Below, in pieces: positions 42,455 to 51,614 of a stretch of DNA of 64,000 nt; position 1 is the first letter of the stretch, and each line of letters opens with the position of its first letter. Position numbers and translations under genes: made by a program. The notes under the pieces are model-generated. The model saw only the letters and a program-made list of their open reading frames with translations. It ran no database searches and was not told where the DNA came from. This DNA comes from Clostridia bacterium (GTDB lineage Bacteria > Bacillota > Clostridia > Christensenellales > Aristaeellaceae): positions 62,001 through 126,000 of the forward strand of contig JAFXZO010000086.1 of the NCBI GenBank assembly GCA_017541205.1. The letters run 5' to 3'.

Positions 42455-42493
42455 AAAAGGCGGGACTGGCCCTTTTTACGGAGCCAGCCCGCT
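42455..42493 (-). terminator. Intercistronic attenuator between livJ and livH
   Basis: On the minus strand GCGGGCTGGC pairs imperfectly with GCCAGTCCCGCC, followed by TTTT. A partial terminator here would keep the binding protein in excess over the membrane subunits, as is common for importer operons. Confidence 0.7.
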
Positions 42494-42515
42494 TCTTCAC
42501 CCCAGGGATGAAGGA

Positions 42516-43646
42516 TTATTCAAACACGTATTCGCCGTTGACGATGGTGGCGGCCATGGGGGTCTTGGAGACGGCGCCGGTTTCGTCCCAGGTCATGGTG
42601 CCGGTCAGGCCGGAAACTTGCAGCTCCAGCATGGCGGCGATCATCAATTCGCACGCTTCCTCGGCGGACATATCGGCGGTGATGCCGGCCTTTTCGGCGG
42701 CGGCGATCAGGATGTAGATGCCGTCATAGGCGTCGGCGGCGAACTGGATCGGGATCTCGTTGTACGCGGCCTGGTACTTGGCAACGAAGCTCACGGTCAG
42801 GTCGTCCTGCGCGGTGGCGACGAAGGGGGTCAGCAGCATGACGCCCTCGGCCAGGGAGGTGTCGAAGCCTTCCACGCTCAGGATGCCGTCCATGCCGTCC
42901 ACGCCGAAGAACACGGGATGGTATTCCTTATCCGCGGCGGTCTTGAGGATCAGGGAAGCGGGGGTGTAGTACATGGGCAGGAACACGATTTCCGCGCCCT
43001 TATTCTGGGCGTCGGCCACCTGAACGGTGAAGTCGGTGGTTTCATCGGTGAAGGTGGTTTCGGAAACGATTTCCAGGCCCAGCTTGGCGGCTTCCGCCAC
43101 AAAGGTATCGCGGATACCGGTGGAGTATACGTCGGCGTTGTTATAGATCACGGCGATCTTGGTGCCCAGGCTGTGGCCGGCGATGTACTGGGCGGAGGCG
43201 AGGCCCTGGTTGGGGTCGCTGAAGCAGATCTGGAACACGTTGTCCTTATCCTCGGTCACGGCGGGGGAGGAGGCGGAGGGGGTCAGGAAGAACACGCGGT
43301 CCACATAGCCCTGAGCGCCGGCGGCTTCGCAGGGCTTGGAGGTGGTGGTGCCCAGGATCATCTGCGCGCCGGCGTCCAAAGCGGCGTTATAAGCGTTGAT
43401 GACCTTTTCCACGTTGTGCTCGTCGTCTTCGTTGATCAGCTCGATGCGGTATTTGCCGCCCGCGGCGTTGATTTCTTCCACGGCGATTTCCGCGCCGTGC
43501 AGGGTGGCCAGGCCGTACAGGGCGGCCGCGCCGGTGGTGGGGCCGATGTGGGCGACCTTCAGGGTGATCACGTCATCCTCGGCAAAAACGGTGGTCACGC
43601 TCATCAGCATGACCGCGGCAAGCAGCAGGGCAAACAGCTTTTTCAT
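42516..43646 (-). CDS. livJ: Branched-chain amino-acid binding protein LivJ-like
   Basis: 376-aa extracellular binding protein of the Peripla_BP_6 family. Signal peptide MKKLFALLLAAVMLMSVTTV; the mature protein starts EDDVITLKVAHIGPTTGAAALYG and contains AVEEINAAGG and the hinge-region patterns of this family. The lipobox Cys usual in Gram-positives is absent: the signal ends TTVFA-ED, so it is either released or retained otherwise. Own promoter at 43705-43733. Confidence 0.92.
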   Translation of the reverse strand: MKKLFALLLAAVMLMSVTTVFAEDDVITLKVAHIGPTTGAAALYGLATLHGAEIAVEEINAAGGKYRIELINEDDEHNVEKVINAYNAALDAGAQMILGTTTSKPCEAAGAQGYVDRVFFLTPSASSPAVTEDKDNVFQICFSDPNQGLASAQYIAGHSLGTKIAVIYNNADVYSTGIRDTFVAEAAKLGLEIVSETTFTDETTDFTVQVADAQNKGAEIVFLPMYYTPASLILKTAADKEYHPVFFGVDGMDGILSVEGFDTSLAEGVMLLTPFVATAQDDLTVSFVAKYQAAYNEIPIQFAADAYDGIYILIAAAEKAGITADMSAEEACELMIAAMLELQVSGLTGTMTWDETGAVSKTPMAATIVNGEYVFE

Positions 43647-43704
43647 TCGTCAGATCCTCCTTGTATTCTTATACGCATTCAACCGCTTTCCGGTGAACAG
43701 ACCT

Positions 43705-43733
43705 ATTATAAGGAAAACAAACGCGCAGGGCAA
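43705..43733 (-). promoter_or_regulatory. Promoter of the liv operon
   Basis: On the minus strand TTGCCC (43733-43728), 17-bp spacer, TATAAT (43710-43705), 58 bp before livJ. Confidence 0.75.
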
Positions 43734-43817
43734 GCGTTTTTCGCGATTTTCCTGCATTTTCTCGGTTTTTTCCGCACGCGAAGCGCTTTGCGCCCGATGG
43801 GACGCCGCGCGCGGGGA

Positions 43818-44033
43818 TCAATAGATCGTTTTCACGCTGTCGAGCTTCAGGCTGCGCAGCACGCTTTCCAGCGTTTCCCGGTCCACCAGCATGACGTCGT
43901 GAAATTGGCCTGTCGCCTTGTCGATCAGGCCCAGGGTCATTTCTCCCGTGCAGATGCTTCTGCGGACGGCCACCTCCTGCGTTTCGGGATCATAGGAAAC
44001 GGCGGGCGGCGTTTTTCTGCGGAACAAAGGCAC
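43818..44033 (-). CDS. Small conserved-looking protein, 71 aa
   Basis: GTG start at 44033 after GGGGGAAACACAA. The sequence shows AVRRSICTGEMTLGLID, with one Cys in a RxSICTGE motif, and FHDVMLVDRETLESVLRSL. I have a recollection of similar small proteins in gut Clostridia with the same RxSICTGE motif and a loose dehydrogenase annotation, but cannot verify it here. No membrane segment. Own promoter, divergent from the Fbp/Pot-type importer and next to the liv operon. Function unknown. Confidence 0.7.
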   Translation of the reverse strand: MPLFRRKTPPAVSYDPETQEVAVRRSICTGEMTLGLIDKATGQFHDVMLVDRETLESVLRSLKLDSVKTIY

Positions 44034-44063
44034 TTGTGTTTCCCCCTTTTCCTGTTTTTCCCG

Positions 44064-44092
44064 ATTATACCAAGCGCGGGGAGGAATGGCAA
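44064..44092 (-). promoter_or_regulatory. Promoter of the 71-aa protein gene
   Basis: On the minus strand TTGCCA (44092-44087), 17-bp spacer, TATAAT (44069-44064). Confidence 0.75.
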
Positions 44093-44130
44093 GGCCCGTT
44101 TTTTCCGGCCGCCGATCCTGAAACATTTGG

Positions 44131-44159
44131 TTGCATTCCGGCCATAAATGTGATAGAAT
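44131..44159 (+). promoter_or_regulatory. Promoter of the Fbp/Pot-type importer operon
   Basis: TTGCAT (44131-44136), 17-bp spacer, TAGAAT (44154-44159). Just downstream ATGGAT/ATCCAT (44173-44188 region) is a short inverted repeat that could be an operator. Confidence 0.65.
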
Positions 44160-44211
44160 AGGGCTATCAAAAATGGATGGCATATCCATCATATTAAAGG
44201 AGGGTTTTCTC

Positions 44212-45240
44212 ATGAAGAAACTGACTGCTCTGCTTCTTGCGCTTATCATGCTGATGAGCGTGAGCACCGTATTTGCGGATGACGAGCGCGTGCTGAATAT
44301 CTGCACCCCCAACAGCGACGGCTTACGCTCTATTTACGCGCTGTTTGAACAGGAAACCGGCATCAAGGTCAATTCCGAGTCCCTGGGCACCGGCGACTGC
44401 ATGAAGCGCATCGACGCCGAAAAGGAACAGGAATACTGCTCCTTCGACCTCATGTACGGCGGCAGCCTGGCCAACTTCGTGGCCAATAAAGACCTGTTCC
44501 AGGATTACTATTCCCCCGAGGATGAATTCCTGATGGAAGCGTACCAGAACAAGCTGGGCTTCTGCACCAACTACACCGTGGACGGCAGCGTGCTGCTGGT
44601 GAACGACGATCTGCTCAAGGAAATGGGCATCGAAGTGAAGGGCTACGCCGATCTGCTGCAGCCCGAGCTCAAGGGCAAGATCGTGTCCGCCGATCCTTCC
44701 GCTTCTTCTTCCGCCTTCTGCCAGCTGACCAACTGGCTGCTGGTGATGGGCGAGGGCGAAACCGCCGCGGAACGCTATGAGAGCGACGCCGCCTGGAAGT
44801 ACACCGAGGACCTGCTCAAGGGCCAGGACGTGAAGATCACCTCTTCCTCCTCCGCCGTGTACAAGGGAGTTATCAACGGCGAATACGCCGTGGGCCTGAC
44901 CTATGAAGATCCCTGCGTCACCATGATCAAGGACGGCGCCACGAACGTGCACATCGTGTACCCCGTGGAAGGCACCGTGTTCCTGCCCGCCCAGATCGGC
45001 ATCCCCAAGAACTGCAAGAACATTGACGAGGCCCAGGCGTTCGTGGACTTCATGCTCTCCGAAGTGGCCCAGAAATTCCTGGCCGAGCAGACCACCAGCC
45101 GCAACATCCGCCCCGTGGAATACACCAACGATGTCATGACCCCGCTGGCCGACATCGTTCTGGCGTATGAGGACAGCGACTACGTGATCGCCCACACCGC
45201 CGAGCTCAAGACCCGCGTGCTCGATATCATGAATAAGTAA
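44212..45240 (+). CDS. ABC importer substrate-binding protein (Fe3+/polyamine/phosphonate class)
   Basis: 342 aa, start at 44212 after AAAGGAGGG. Signal peptide MKKLTALLLALIMLMSVSTV, then a type 2 periplasmic-binding fold (SBP_bac_1/AfuA-like): LNICTPNSDGLRSIYALFEQ, TVDGSVLLVNDDLLKEMG, LKGKIVSADPSASSSAF, and C-terminal TTSRNIRPVEY. The binding-site Tyr pair typical of Fe3+ proteins is not obvious, so the ligand may be iron, a polyamine or a phosphonate. As with LivJ, there is no lipobox Cys. First gene of a three-gene operon. Confidence 0.88.
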   Translation: MKKLTALLLALIMLMSVSTVFADDERVLNICTPNSDGLRSIYALFEQETGIKVNSESLGTGDCMKRIDAEKEQEYCSFDLMYGGSLANFVANKDLFQDYYSPEDEFLMEAYQNKLGFCTNYTVDGSVLLVNDDLLKEMGIEVKGYADLLQPELKGKIVSADPSASSSAFCQLTNWLLVMGEGETAAERYESDAAWKYTEDLLKGQDVKITSSSSAVYKGVINGEYAVGLTYEDPCVTMIKDGATNVHIVYPVEGTVFLPAQIGIPKNCKNIDEAQAFVDFMLSEVAQKFLAEQTTSRNIRPVEYTNDVMTPLADIVLAYEDSDYVIAHTAELKTRVLDIMNK

Positions 45241-45257
45241 ACCTCCCGGTCTCAAAC

Positions 45258-45287
45258 GGTGCGCAATCGGTTTGCCGGTTGCGCACC
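45258..45287 (+). terminator. Hairpin between the binding protein and ATPase genes
   Basis: GGTGCGCAATCGG (45258-45270) pairs with CCGGTTGCGCACC (45275-45287) with a TTTG loop; CGCTTTTA follows. Probably a partial terminator or mRNA stabiliser that raises binding protein levels. Confidence 0.7.
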
Positions 45288-45351
45288 CGCTTTTATACGG
45301 AAATGAAAAGCATGTCCGGCCATGAAAAAAGGGAAAGGATTGCAAGGTACT

Positions 45352-46455
45352 ATGAGCGTCAGCATCAATTTCGATCATGTGGTGAAGCGGTACGGCGACA
45401 ACGTCATCATTCCGGATCTGTCGCTGCAGGTGAAGGAGGGCGAGTTTTTTACGCTGCTCGGCCCCTCCGGCTGCGGCAAAACGACCCTGCTGAGGATGGT
45501 GGCGGGCTTTAACAGCATCGAAGGAGGCACGATCTCCTTCGATTCCCAGGTGATCAACGACATCGCCCCGTCCAAGCGCAACATCGGCATGGTGTTCCAG
45601 AACTATGCCGTGTTCCCGCATATGACGGTGCGCAAGAACGTGGAATTCGGCCTGAAAAACAGAAAGCTGCCCAAGGAAGAAATCAAAAAGCGGGTGGACG
45701 ATATCCTGGACACGGTGAAGATCACCCAGTACGCGGACCGGCTGCCCGAGCGCCTCTCCGGCGGCCAGCAGCAGCGCGTGGCCCTGGCCCGCGCCATCGT
45801 GATCCGGCCCAACCTGCTTTTGATGGACGAGCCGCTTTCCAACCTGGACGCCAAGCTGCGCATCGAAATGCGCAACGCCATCAAGCTGATCCAGAACGAG
45901 GTGGGCATTACCACCATCTACGTCACCCACGACCAGGAGGAGGCCATGGCGGTGTCGGACCGCATCGCGGTCATGAACAACGGCGTGATCCAGCACATTT
46001 CTTCGCCCAAATCCATTTACCAGCGGCCCGCGAACCTGTTCGTCGCCAACTTCATCGGCCACAGCAACACCCTGAAGGCCAAGGCGGACGTGCAGGGCAA
46101 AAAGCTTGTGTTTGAAAACGGGTACGCCCTCTCCTACGACGGCTTTTCCGAAAAGGCGAAGGACGGGGATGTGAAGGTTTCCGTCCGTCCGGAGGAATTC
46201 GTCATCCAGCAGGCGGACCGGCCCGGCGTGCCCGCCACCGTGAAATCCAGTATTTTCCTGGGCCTGATGACCACGTATTTCGTGGAGCTCTTCTCCGGCG
46301 AAACGGTGGAGATCACCGACGTCAGCTCCATTTCCAACATCCTGCCCAACGGAACGAAGGTCAGCCTGACGTTCGACGCGGAAAAGATCAACGTCTTTAC
46401 GACCGACGGCGAAACCAGCCTCACAAAGGGGGTCCACGACGATGCGCACGCCTAA
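45352..46455 (+). CDS. ABC importer ATPase (FbpC/PotA type)
   Basis: 367 aa. ATG at 45352 chosen; an in-frame ATG at 45322 adds ten residues. Walker A GPSGCGKTT, Q-loop FQNYAVFPHMTV, signature LSGGQQQRVALARA, Walker B LLLMDEPLSNLDAKLR, switch His in THDQEEAM. The C-terminal about 120 residues form a TOBE-type regulatory domain (VSVRPEEFVIQ). Overlaps the permease gene by 14 bp. Confidence 0.93.
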   Translation: MSVSINFDHVVKRYGDNVIIPDLSLQVKEGEFFTLLGPSGCGKTTLLRMVAGFNSIEGGTISFDSQVINDIAPSKRNIGMVFQNYAVFPHMTVRKNVEFGLKNRKLPKEEIKKRVDDILDTVKITQYADRLPERLSGGQQQRVALARAIVIRPNLLLMDEPLSNLDAKLRIEMRNAIKLIQNEVGITTIYVTHDQEEAMAVSDRIAVMNNGVIQHISSPKSIYQRPANLFVANFIGHSNTLKAKADVQGKKLVFENGYALSYDGFSEKAKDGDVKVSVRPEEFVIQQADRPGVPATVKSSIFLGLMTTYFVELFSGETVEITDVSSISNILPNGTKVSLTFDAEKINVFTTDGETSLTKGVHDDAHA

Positions 46456-48442
46456 CGTGATCCGGCCCCGGAAAACGGGCGTCATGATCCTGGGGATCAT
46501 GCTGCTGGTGGCGGGCATCGTGCTGGGGTCCCTGGGCCTGATGGGCCGGAGCCAGACGGACTATTATTCCAGGAAGGCGAAGCTGTCCGCCGGGGAATGG
46601 ATCGAATACGCCACCGGCAAAAAGGCCGTGGAGCCCCTGACAGACGAGGACTACAACGGGCGCAACCTGAACGCGTCGGGCAAAGCCAAGCAGACGCTCA
46701 ACGAGCTGCTGGCCAAGGTGACCGGCCTGGACAAGGTCATCATGCCCTATCGCTATATCGGCCTCGTTTTCGGCGCGCTGATGCTGATCGCCGGGGCCTG
46801 GCTGCTGATCGCCAACGACGTATGGCCCATGGTGACGGTGCTGGCCATCATCTTCTACCTGGTGTTCCTGATGTACCCGCTGTACATGCTGCTGCGGCAG
46901 GCGCTGCTCAACAGCGAAGGGCAGCTGTCCTTTGAAATGTACGAAAAGATCTTCAGCCGCGCGTATTACAGCAACGCCATCTGGCATTCGCTGCTGATTT
47001 CCGCGGTGGTCACGCTGGTGTCCGTATTGATCGCGACGCCCATGGCGTACATCATGTCCACCATGAAGATCAAGGGCGCGGGCGCTTTGCAGATCCTGAT
47101 CCTGGTATCCTCCATGTCCGCCCCCTTCATCGGGGCCTACGCATGGATCCAGCTGTGCGGCCGCAACGGCATCGTGACCAACCTGCTGACCAATATCGGC
47201 ATCAACATCGGCGATATATACGGGTTCAAGGGCTGCGTGATCGTGATGAGCTTCCAGCTCTACAGCCTGGTGTTCATGTTCATTTCCGGCGCGTTCAAGA
47301 GCATGGACAACAGCCTGATCGAGGCGTGCGAAAGCCTGGGCTGCGCCGGCATCAAAAAGGTGTTCAAGGTGGTTTTGCCCCTCATGCTGCCCACGCTTCT
47401 GGCCGGCGCGCTGCTGGTGTTCATGCGCGCGTTCGCGGACTACGGCACGCCCATGCTGATCGGCGAAAACTACATCACCCTGCCCGTGCTGGTGTACAAG
47501 GAATTCTTCAGCGAGCTGGGCGGCTCGGAAAACCTGGCGGCGGCGGTCTCGCTCATTGCCATCGTCATCACCACCAGCGTATTCCTGCTGCAAAAGTACA
47601 TCTCCAACCGGAAGATCTTTTCCATCAGCGCGCTGCATCCGGTGGAAGCGCATCCGGCCAAGGGCGTGCGCGGCGTGCTGGCCCATCTGTACTGCTATGT
47701 GATGGTGGGCATCGCCATCATGCCGCAGGGCCTGGTCATCTTCAATTCCTTCCGCAACACCAGCGGCCGCATGTTCGCCCCGGGCTTCTCGCTCAAGAGC
47801 TATGCCGAGGCGTTTGAAACCGTCAGCCGCTCGATCTGGATGACCTACCTCATGTCCATCATCGCCATCGTGTGCATCGTGGTGATCGCGTGCATGATCG
47901 CCTACCTCGTGGTGCGGCGCAGGAACGTCTTTAACGCGTCCGTGGACGTGATGAGCATGTTCCCCGAAACCGTGGCCGGCTCCATCCTGGGCATCGCGCT
48001 GCTGACCGCGTTCAACAAGCGCCCCCTGCTCCTGTCCGGCGGCATGTTCATCATGATCCTAAGCTACGTCATCCGCCGCCTGCCCTACACCATCCGTTCC
48101 TCGGCGGCCATCCTGCGCAATATCCCGCTGTCCATCGAGGAAGCGGCCATCAGCCTGGGCACCAGCAACGTGAAGACCTTCTTCCGGGTGACGACGCCCA
48201 TGATGATGCCCGGCGTCGTTTCCGGCGCGATCCTGAGCTGGATCATGATTATCACCGAGCTGTCCACCTCCATCATCCTCTATAACCCCACCACCAAAAC
48301 CATGACCCTGGAAATCTACAGCCAGGTCATCCGCGGCAACGACGGCGTGGCCTCGGCCATCTCCGCCATCCTGACCTTCTCCACCGTGATCGCCCTGGCC
48401 CTGTTCTTCAAGATCAGCGGTAAAAAGGAAATCACCATGTAA
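46442..48442 (+). CDS. ABC importer permease with two fused transmembrane domains (FbpB type)
   Basis: 666 aa with two BPD_transp_1 domains in one chain, as in FbpB/SfuB. EAA-loop motifs occur in each half: EACESLGCAGIKKVFKVVLP and EEAAISLGTSNVKTFFRVTTP. Between the first two helices (residues about 14-34 and 108-126) lie about 70 hydrophilic residues containing YYSRKAKLSAGEWIEYATG, a moderate extracytoplasmic insertion. Together with the ATPase and binding protein it makes a complete importer. Confidence 0.92.
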   Translation: MRTPNVIRPRKTGVMILGIMLLVAGIVLGSLGLMGRSQTDYYSRKAKLSAGEWIEYATGKKAVEPLTDEDYNGRNLNASGKAKQTLNELLAKVTGLDKVIMPYRYIGLVFGALMLIAGAWLLIANDVWPMVTVLAIIFYLVFLMYPLYMLLRQALLNSEGQLSFEMYEKIFSRAYYSNAIWHSLLISAVVTLVSVLIATPMAYIMSTMKIKGAGALQILILVSSMSAPFIGAYAWIQLCGRNGIVTNLLTNIGINIGDIYGFKGCVIVMSFQLYSLVFMFISGAFKSMDNSLIEACESLGCAGIKKVFKVVLPLMLPTLLAGALLVFMRAFADYGTPMLIGENYITLPVLVYKEFFSELGGSENLAAAVSLIAIVITTSVFLLQKYISNRKIFSISALHPVEAHPAKGVRGVLAHLYCYVMVGIAIMPQGLVIFNSFRNTSGRMFAPGFSLKSYAEAFETVSRSIWMTYLMSIIAIVCIVVIACMIAYLVVRRRNVFNASVDVMSMFPETVAGSILGIALLTAFNKRPLLLSGGMFIMILSYVIRRLPYTIRSSAAILRNIPLSIEEAAISLGTSNVKTFFRVTTPMMMPGVVSGAILSWIMIITELSTSIILYNPTTKTMTLEIYSQVIRGNDGVASAISAILTFSTVIALALFFKISGKKEITM

Positions 48443-48511
48443 CCCGGCTTCGCGCTTGCGGCGGAAAAAACACGGCACAATAAAACCAAATATAGAAGGG
48501 AGCAATTCATC

Positions 48512-50224
48512 ATGGGCTACAGGGAAGAATACCAGCGTTGGCTGGAGCTTTTTGCCAACGATGCGGAAACCATCCGGGAACTCCAATCCATCGCGGGCGA
48601 TGAAAAAGAAATCGAGGATCGCTTCTATACCGAACTGGCCTTTGGCACGGCGGGCCTGCGCGGCGTGCTGGGCATGGGCACCAACCGCATGAACGTCTAT
48701 AACGTCCGGCGCGCCACCATGGGCCTGGCCAAATACCTGATCGCCCAGGGCGTGCAGGATCAGGGCGTCGCCATCGCCTATGACAGCCGCATCAAGAGCG
48801 ATGTGTTCGCCAAGGAAACCGCGCTCACGCTGGCCGGCGCGGGCGTGAAGGCGTATCTGTTCGACGCGCTGCGCCCCGTGCCCGTGCTTTCCTATACGGT
48901 GCGGCATTTGGGCTGCGCCGCGGGCGTCGTCATCACCGCCAGCCATAACCCGCCGCAGTACAACGGCTATAAGGTCTACGCCGCGGACGGCGCGCAGCTT
49001 GGCCCCGAGGCCGCCGACGCCGTGACCGGCTATATCCGCGCCCTCCAATACAGCGACTGTAAGCCCATGGATGAAAAAAAGGCCCTCGAAAGCGGCCTGC
49101 TCAAGATCATCGGCAACAAAGAAGTGGACGACGATTATATCGCCATGATCAAGACCCTGGCCCAGCGGCCTGAATTGCTCGCCGCCCGCGGCAAGGATCT
49201 GAACATCGTGTATACCCCGCTCCACGGCTCCGGCAATGTGCCCGTGCAGCGCCTGCTTAAGGAATTGGGCGTGCATTATACCGTCGTGCCCGAGCAGGAA
49301 AAGCCCGACGGGCATTTCCCCACCGTCAAGGCCCCCAACCCCGAAGACCCCAACGCCTTCACCCTGGCGATCCCCCTGGCCCAGAAGGTAGGCGCGACCG
49401 TCGTTTTCGGCACGGACCCGGACTGCGACCGCCTGGGCGCCGCCGTGCAGGACGGCGAGGGCGTCTTCCATACCCTCACCGGCAACCAGATCGCCTGCCT
49501 CATGCTTCACCACATCCTCTCCAGCAAGAAGGAAAACGGCACCCTGCCCAAGAACGGCGCGGTGGTCAAATCCGTGGTGTCCTCCGAAATGGCCCGGGCC
49601 ATCGCCGAAAGCTATGGCGCGGTCATGATCGAGGTGCTGACCGGCTTCAAATTCATCGGCGAACAGATCCAGCGCTTTGAAGAGACCGGCGAGCATACCT
49701 TCCTCTTCGGGTTTGAGGAATCCTACGGCTATCTTTCCGGCACGCAGGTGCGCGATAAGGACGGCGTCAACGCGTCCCTGCTGCTGTGCGAGGCCGTCTG
49801 CGCCGCCGCCGAACGCGGCGAAACGCTCTATGATACCCTGCAGAAGCTGTACCGGCAATACGGCTATTTCAAGGAAAAGGGCGTGTCCGTCACCCTGCCC
49901 GGCAAGGACGGCGTGGCCAAGATCGCAGGCATCATGAACAATCTGCGCGAAAACCCGCCCAAGGAAGTGGCGGGCCTGAAGATCACCGGCGTGCGCGATT
50001 TCAGCAAGGGCGTCCGCATCGCCGGCGGCAAGGAGGAAAAGCTCGACTATCCCAAGTCCAACGTGCTGTACTATGAGATCGAAAACGGCAACTGGATCTG
50101 CGTGCGCCCCAGCGGCACCGAGCCCAAGATCAAGCTCTACGTGGCCGCCCGCGCCGATACCCAGGCCGCGGTCGACGCCCTCAACGACAGAATGGCCGCC
50201 GACGCCCAGGAATGGATGAAATAA
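48512..50224 (+). CDS. pgcA: Phosphoglucomutase / phosphomannomutase (PgcA type)
   Basis: 570 aa, alpha-D-phosphohexomutase superfamily, converting glucose 6-phosphate and glucose 1-phosphate for polysaccharide and wall-glycan synthesis. Phosphoserine loop TASHNPPQYNGYKVY (near residue 151), metal loop FGTDPDCDRLG (near 308), sugar-binding loop GFEESYGY (near 408) and phosphate-binding RPSGTEPKIKLY near the C-terminus. GAAGGGAGC precedes the ATG. Monocistronic here; the second hairpin repeat lies after it. Confidence 0.93.
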   Translation: MGYREEYQRWLELFANDAETIRELQSIAGDEKEIEDRFYTELAFGTAGLRGVLGMGTNRMNVYNVRRATMGLAKYLIAQGVQDQGVAIAYDSRIKSDVFAKETALTLAGAGVKAYLFDALRPVPVLSYTVRHLGCAAGVVITASHNPPQYNGYKVYAADGAQLGPEAADAVTGYIRALQYSDCKPMDEKKALESGLLKIIGNKEVDDDYIAMIKTLAQRPELLAARGKDLNIVYTPLHGSGNVPVQRLLKELGVHYTVVPEQEKPDGHFPTVKAPNPEDPNAFTLAIPLAQKVGATVVFGTDPDCDRLGAAVQDGEGVFHTLTGNQIACLMLHHILSSKKENGTLPKNGAVVKSVVSSEMARAIAESYGAVMIEVLTGFKFIGEQIQRFEETGEHTFLFGFEESYGYLSGTQVRDKDGVNASLLLCEAVCAAAERGETLYDTLQKLYRQYGYFKEKGVSVTLPGKDGVAKIAGIMNNLRENPPKEVAGLKITGVRDFSKGVRIAGGKEEKLDYPKSNVLYYEIENGNWICVRPSGTEPKIKLYVAARADTQAAVDALNDRMAADAQEWMK

Positions 50225-50253
50225 TACGACTGGCTGAAAAAGCAAATAAAAGC

Positions 50254-50288
50254 GGAACCCGCTCTTTGGCTTCCAAGGAGCGGGTTCC
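50254..50288. repeat. Hairpin repeat, copy 2 (16-bp arms)
   Basis: GGAACCCGCTCTTTGG (50254-50269), loop CTT, CCAAGGAGCGGGTTCC (50273-50288) with one T-G wobble. Ten bases from the loop outward are the same as in copy 1 (4541). Lies between the convergent pgcA and asnA genes, where it can terminate both. Confidence 0.85.
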
Positions 50289-50306
50289 TTCCGTGATATG
50301 AAGCTT

Positions 50307-51314
50307 TTACAGCAGCACGATCCCCGCCTGTTCGCAGGTTTCGCGGGTTTTTTCATCCCAATAGCTGGACTGGACCTCGCCGATATGGGCCTTGCCAAGC
50401 AGCAGCATGCACATGCGGCTCTGGCCGATGCCGCCGCCGACGGTGTAGGGCAGCTCGCCCTTGAGCAGGGCCTGGTGGAAGGGCAGGCTGCGGCGCTCCT
50501 CCTTGCCCGCCAGCTTCAATTGCTTGTCCAGCGACTGGGGCGAAACGCGGATGCCCATGGACGAAATCTCAAACGCGCAGCCCAGCACGTCGTTCCAGAA
50601 CATGATATCGCCGTTGAGCTCCCAATCGTCGTAGTCGGGCGCGCGGCCGTCATGCGGCTGGCCGGAGCGGAGCTTGCCGCCGATTTGCAGGATGCACGCG
50701 GTGCGGTGCTCGCGCAGGAACAGGTTTTCCCGCTCCTTGGCCGTTTTGCCGGGGTAGAGGTCCTCCAGCTCCTGGGTGGTGATGAAGCTTACGTCCCGGC
50801 ACAGCGCGGTGCTGATCCGGGGATATTCCCACTTGATGCGGTCCAGGGTGATGCAGATGGCGGTCACGATGCGGGTCATGACCTCCTTCAAGGTTTCCAT
50901 GGTGCGGTCTTCTTCCCGGATCACCTTTTCCCAGTCCCACTGGTCCACGTAAACCGAGTGCAGATTATCCAGGGTTTCATCGCGCCGGATGGCATTCATA
51001 TCGGTATACAGGCCTTCGCCCACCGGGAAATGATACCGCTGCAAAGCGTAGCGCTTCCATTTGGCCAGGGAATGCACCACCTGTGCTTCCTCGCCCGTTT
51101 CCAGCATGTCAAAGGAGACGGGGCGCTCCACGCCGTTCAAATCGTCGTTCAAACCCGAATTCCCGTCCACGAACAGCGGCGCGGACACGCGCTTCAAATT
51201 CAGCGCGTGGCTCAGATTGCTTTCAAACGTCTTTTTGATCAGGGCGATCGCTTCCTGGGTTTCATACAGGGACAGCGTGGATTGATATCCCGCCGGAACG
51301 ATCACGTTGCTCAT
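50307..51314 (-). CDS. asnA: Aspartate-ammonia ligase (asparagine synthetase A)
   Basis: 335 aa, ATP-dependent synthesis of asparagine from aspartate and ammonia; class II aminoacyl-tRNA-synthetase fold. ATG at 51314 with GGAGGCGAAAGGC upstream. Marks are GYQSTLSLYETQEAI, RVSAPLFVDGNSGLNDDLNG, VHSLAKWKRYAL, VDQWDWEK and GGGIGQSRMCMLLL. Own promoter; no T-box leader is visible. Confidence 0.96.
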   Translation of the reverse strand: MSNVIVPAGYQSTLSLYETQEAIALIKKTFESNLSHALNLKRVSAPLFVDGNSGLNDDLNGVERPVSFDMLETGEEAQVVHSLAKWKRYALQRYHFPVGEGLYTDMNAIRRDETLDNLHSVYVDQWDWEKVIREEDRTMETLKEVMTRIVTAICITLDRIKWEYPRISTALCRDVSFITTQELEDLYPGKTAKERENLFLREHRTACILQIGGKLRSGQPHDGRAPDYDDWELNGDIMFWNDVLGCAFEISSMGIRVSPQSLDKQLKLAGKEERRSLPFHQALLKGELPYTVGGGIGQSRMCMLLLGKAHIGEVQSSYWDEKTRETCEQAGIVLL

Positions 51315-51343
51315 GCCTTTCGCCTCCTTCATTCACAGGGAAA

Positions 51344-51372
51344 AGCATAGCAAGTTCCCTTCTCTTTGTCAA
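51344..51372 (-). promoter_or_regulatory. Promoter of asnA
   Basis: On the minus strand TTGACA (51372-51367), 17-bp spacer, TATGCT (51349-51344), 30 bp before the start codon. The remaining intergenic stretch up to 51557 holds only a weak hairpin with a T-run (about 51505-51536) and no gene. Confidence 0.75.
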
Positions 51373-51557
51373 TCTGTCCGCTGTTTTTTCCGTGGCTTTT
51401 CATGGACTTTCCTGATGCTGCGCCATACGGAACAGCCATCCGGATTTTTCTTTTTTATCACTCCGGGCTCCCTCCGAGAAAGGCGATCATTCATATTCTA
51501 AAAAACGATTGTTGTAAAACCATCGTGCTTTTTTATATGGCTTTCTTGGATGGGGGT

Positions 51558-51602
51558 CTGGGGGAAACCATTCTTTGGCCGCCAAAGAATGGTTTCCCCC
51601 AG
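51558..51602. repeat. Hairpin repeat, copy 3 (about 21-bp arms)
   Basis: Arms 51558-51579 and 51581-51602 are exact inverted repeats (apex CTTTGG-CCG-CCAAAG when a 3-nt loop is drawn). GGGGGTCT at 51552-51559 precedes the stem, matching the flank of copy 1 read from the other strand. Lies 13 bp after the end of spmB. Confidence 0.85.
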
Positions 51603-51614
51603 TTACGTGAATCG

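Noticed and set aside
51315..51557. T-box or amino-acid riboswitch for asnA
   Set aside because: The sigma-A promoter lies only 30 bp before the start codon, leaving no room for a T-box; no specifier-loop or T-box sequence is visible.
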